From Chloroflexota bacterium (GTDB taxonomy: Bacteria; Chloroflexota; Anaerolineae; Anaerolineales; Anaerolineaceae), in NCBI GenBank assembly GCA_021796375.1, contig JAJYJF010000139.1:1-6429 (forward strand): a DNA stretch of 6,429 nt, in the 5' to 3' direction. Under the pieces are notes generated by a model, which was not told the DNA's origin, did no database searches, and was given only the letters and a program-made list of their open reading frames with translations. The position numbers and the translations under genes are program-made. Every line of letters begins with the position of its first letter. Positions within the stretch are counted from its first letter, which is position 1. Shown here one piece after another: positions 6,286 to 6,429 of the stretch.

Positions 6286-6429
6286 CTAAGCTTTCCTCGC
6301 CGGCCGGAGGTCCAGCCCGACCAGCACACGTTCGGTATTGGAGAGATCGCCGATGATCTTTTTCACCGGTTCAGGCAGCTTGCGGACCAGCGTGGGGATC
6401 GCCAGGATCTGGTCGCCGCGCGCCAGGGT
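6286..6429 (-). CDS. kaiB: KaiB family protein, first copy, C-terminal 47 residues only
   Basis: The open frame enters from the right edge and ends at TAG 6288-6286. The visible part contains [20 protein letters not shown], the cis-proline region of the KaiB thioredoxin-like fold, followed by [20 protein letters not shown], which is closer to textbook cyanobacterial KaiB (IIGDLS..ERVL.GLDL) than the second copy is. It is 26/44 identical to the second copy over the shared stretch. The gene's 5' part, and a kaiC that normally accompanies kaiB, would lie beyond the window. Being first in order and more canonical, it is the better candidate for the KaiC-binding form, but that is inference. Confidence 0.9.
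   Translation of the reverse strand, partial: TLARGDQILAIPTLVRKLPEPVKKIIGDLSNTERVLVGLDLRPARKA
6291..6298 (-). promoter_or_regulatory. Ribosome binding site of the second kaiB, inside the end of the first kaiB
   Basis: Minus-strand GAGGAAAG lies within the last codons of the upstream kaiB. The GAGG is 11 bases from the GTG at 6283 and 14 from the ATG at 6280; the GGAAAG part is 7 from the GTG. This favours the GTG start and suggests coupled translation of the two kaiB genes. Confidence 0.5.

Noticed and set aside
1..6429. CRISPR arrays, tRNA/rRNA genes, insertion sequences
   Set aside because: I saw no regularly spaced repeats, no tRNA-like T-arm sequence, no transposase motif and no terminal inverted repeats.

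Overview
GC-rich bacterial DNA in which every convincing gene lies on the minus strand, so the window is read from its right end to its left. Gene order (minus sense): 3' end of a KaiB gene, a second complete KaiB gene, a 934-residue soluble sensor kinase with about five PAS domains, a roughly 360-base intergenic region, a zinc-dependent glucose 1-dehydrogenase of the MDR superfamily, and the first 542 codons of a family GH15 glucoamylase-type hydrolase that runs off the left edge. The gene content (non-cyanobacterial tandem kaiB beside a multi-PAS NarL-type kinase, and an intracellular glucodextranase-like GH15) would fit Chloroflexota or another environmental GC-rich bacterium. That placement is inference; no taxonomic marker is present.

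Region 6429-5910 (kai part). The two KaiB proteins are 26/44 identical over their shared C-terminal stretch. The junctions are tight: 2 bases between kaiB genes and 11 bases between the second kaiB and the kinase. This is almost certainly one transcript, and a kaiC gene is expected just upstream, beyond base 6429.

Region 5909-3105 (kinase). A cytoplasmic HisKA_3/HATPase_c kinase with all catalytic boxes intact follows the kaiB pair. No receiver domain or response regulator is visible, so its partner lies elsewhere.

Region 3104-2746 (intergenic). It holds a GC-rich hairpin just after the kinase stop and an AT-rich island with a possible promoter and a two-copy 10-base-period direct repeat. 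It probably separates two transcription units that run in the same direction.

Region 2745-1 (sugar part). Glucose dehydrogenase and the GH15 enzyme are separated by a single base. GH15 enzymes are inverting and release beta-D-glucose from alpha-glucan ends; beta-D-glucose is the substrate of this dehydrogenase type. The pair therefore reads as a two-step route from glycogen or maltodextrin to gluconolactone and NAD(P)H, bypassing ATP-dependent phosphorylation.

Taken together, the window places a Kai-type signalling module immediately upstream of an alpha-glucan oxidation operon. Whether the first controls the second is a hypothesis only.
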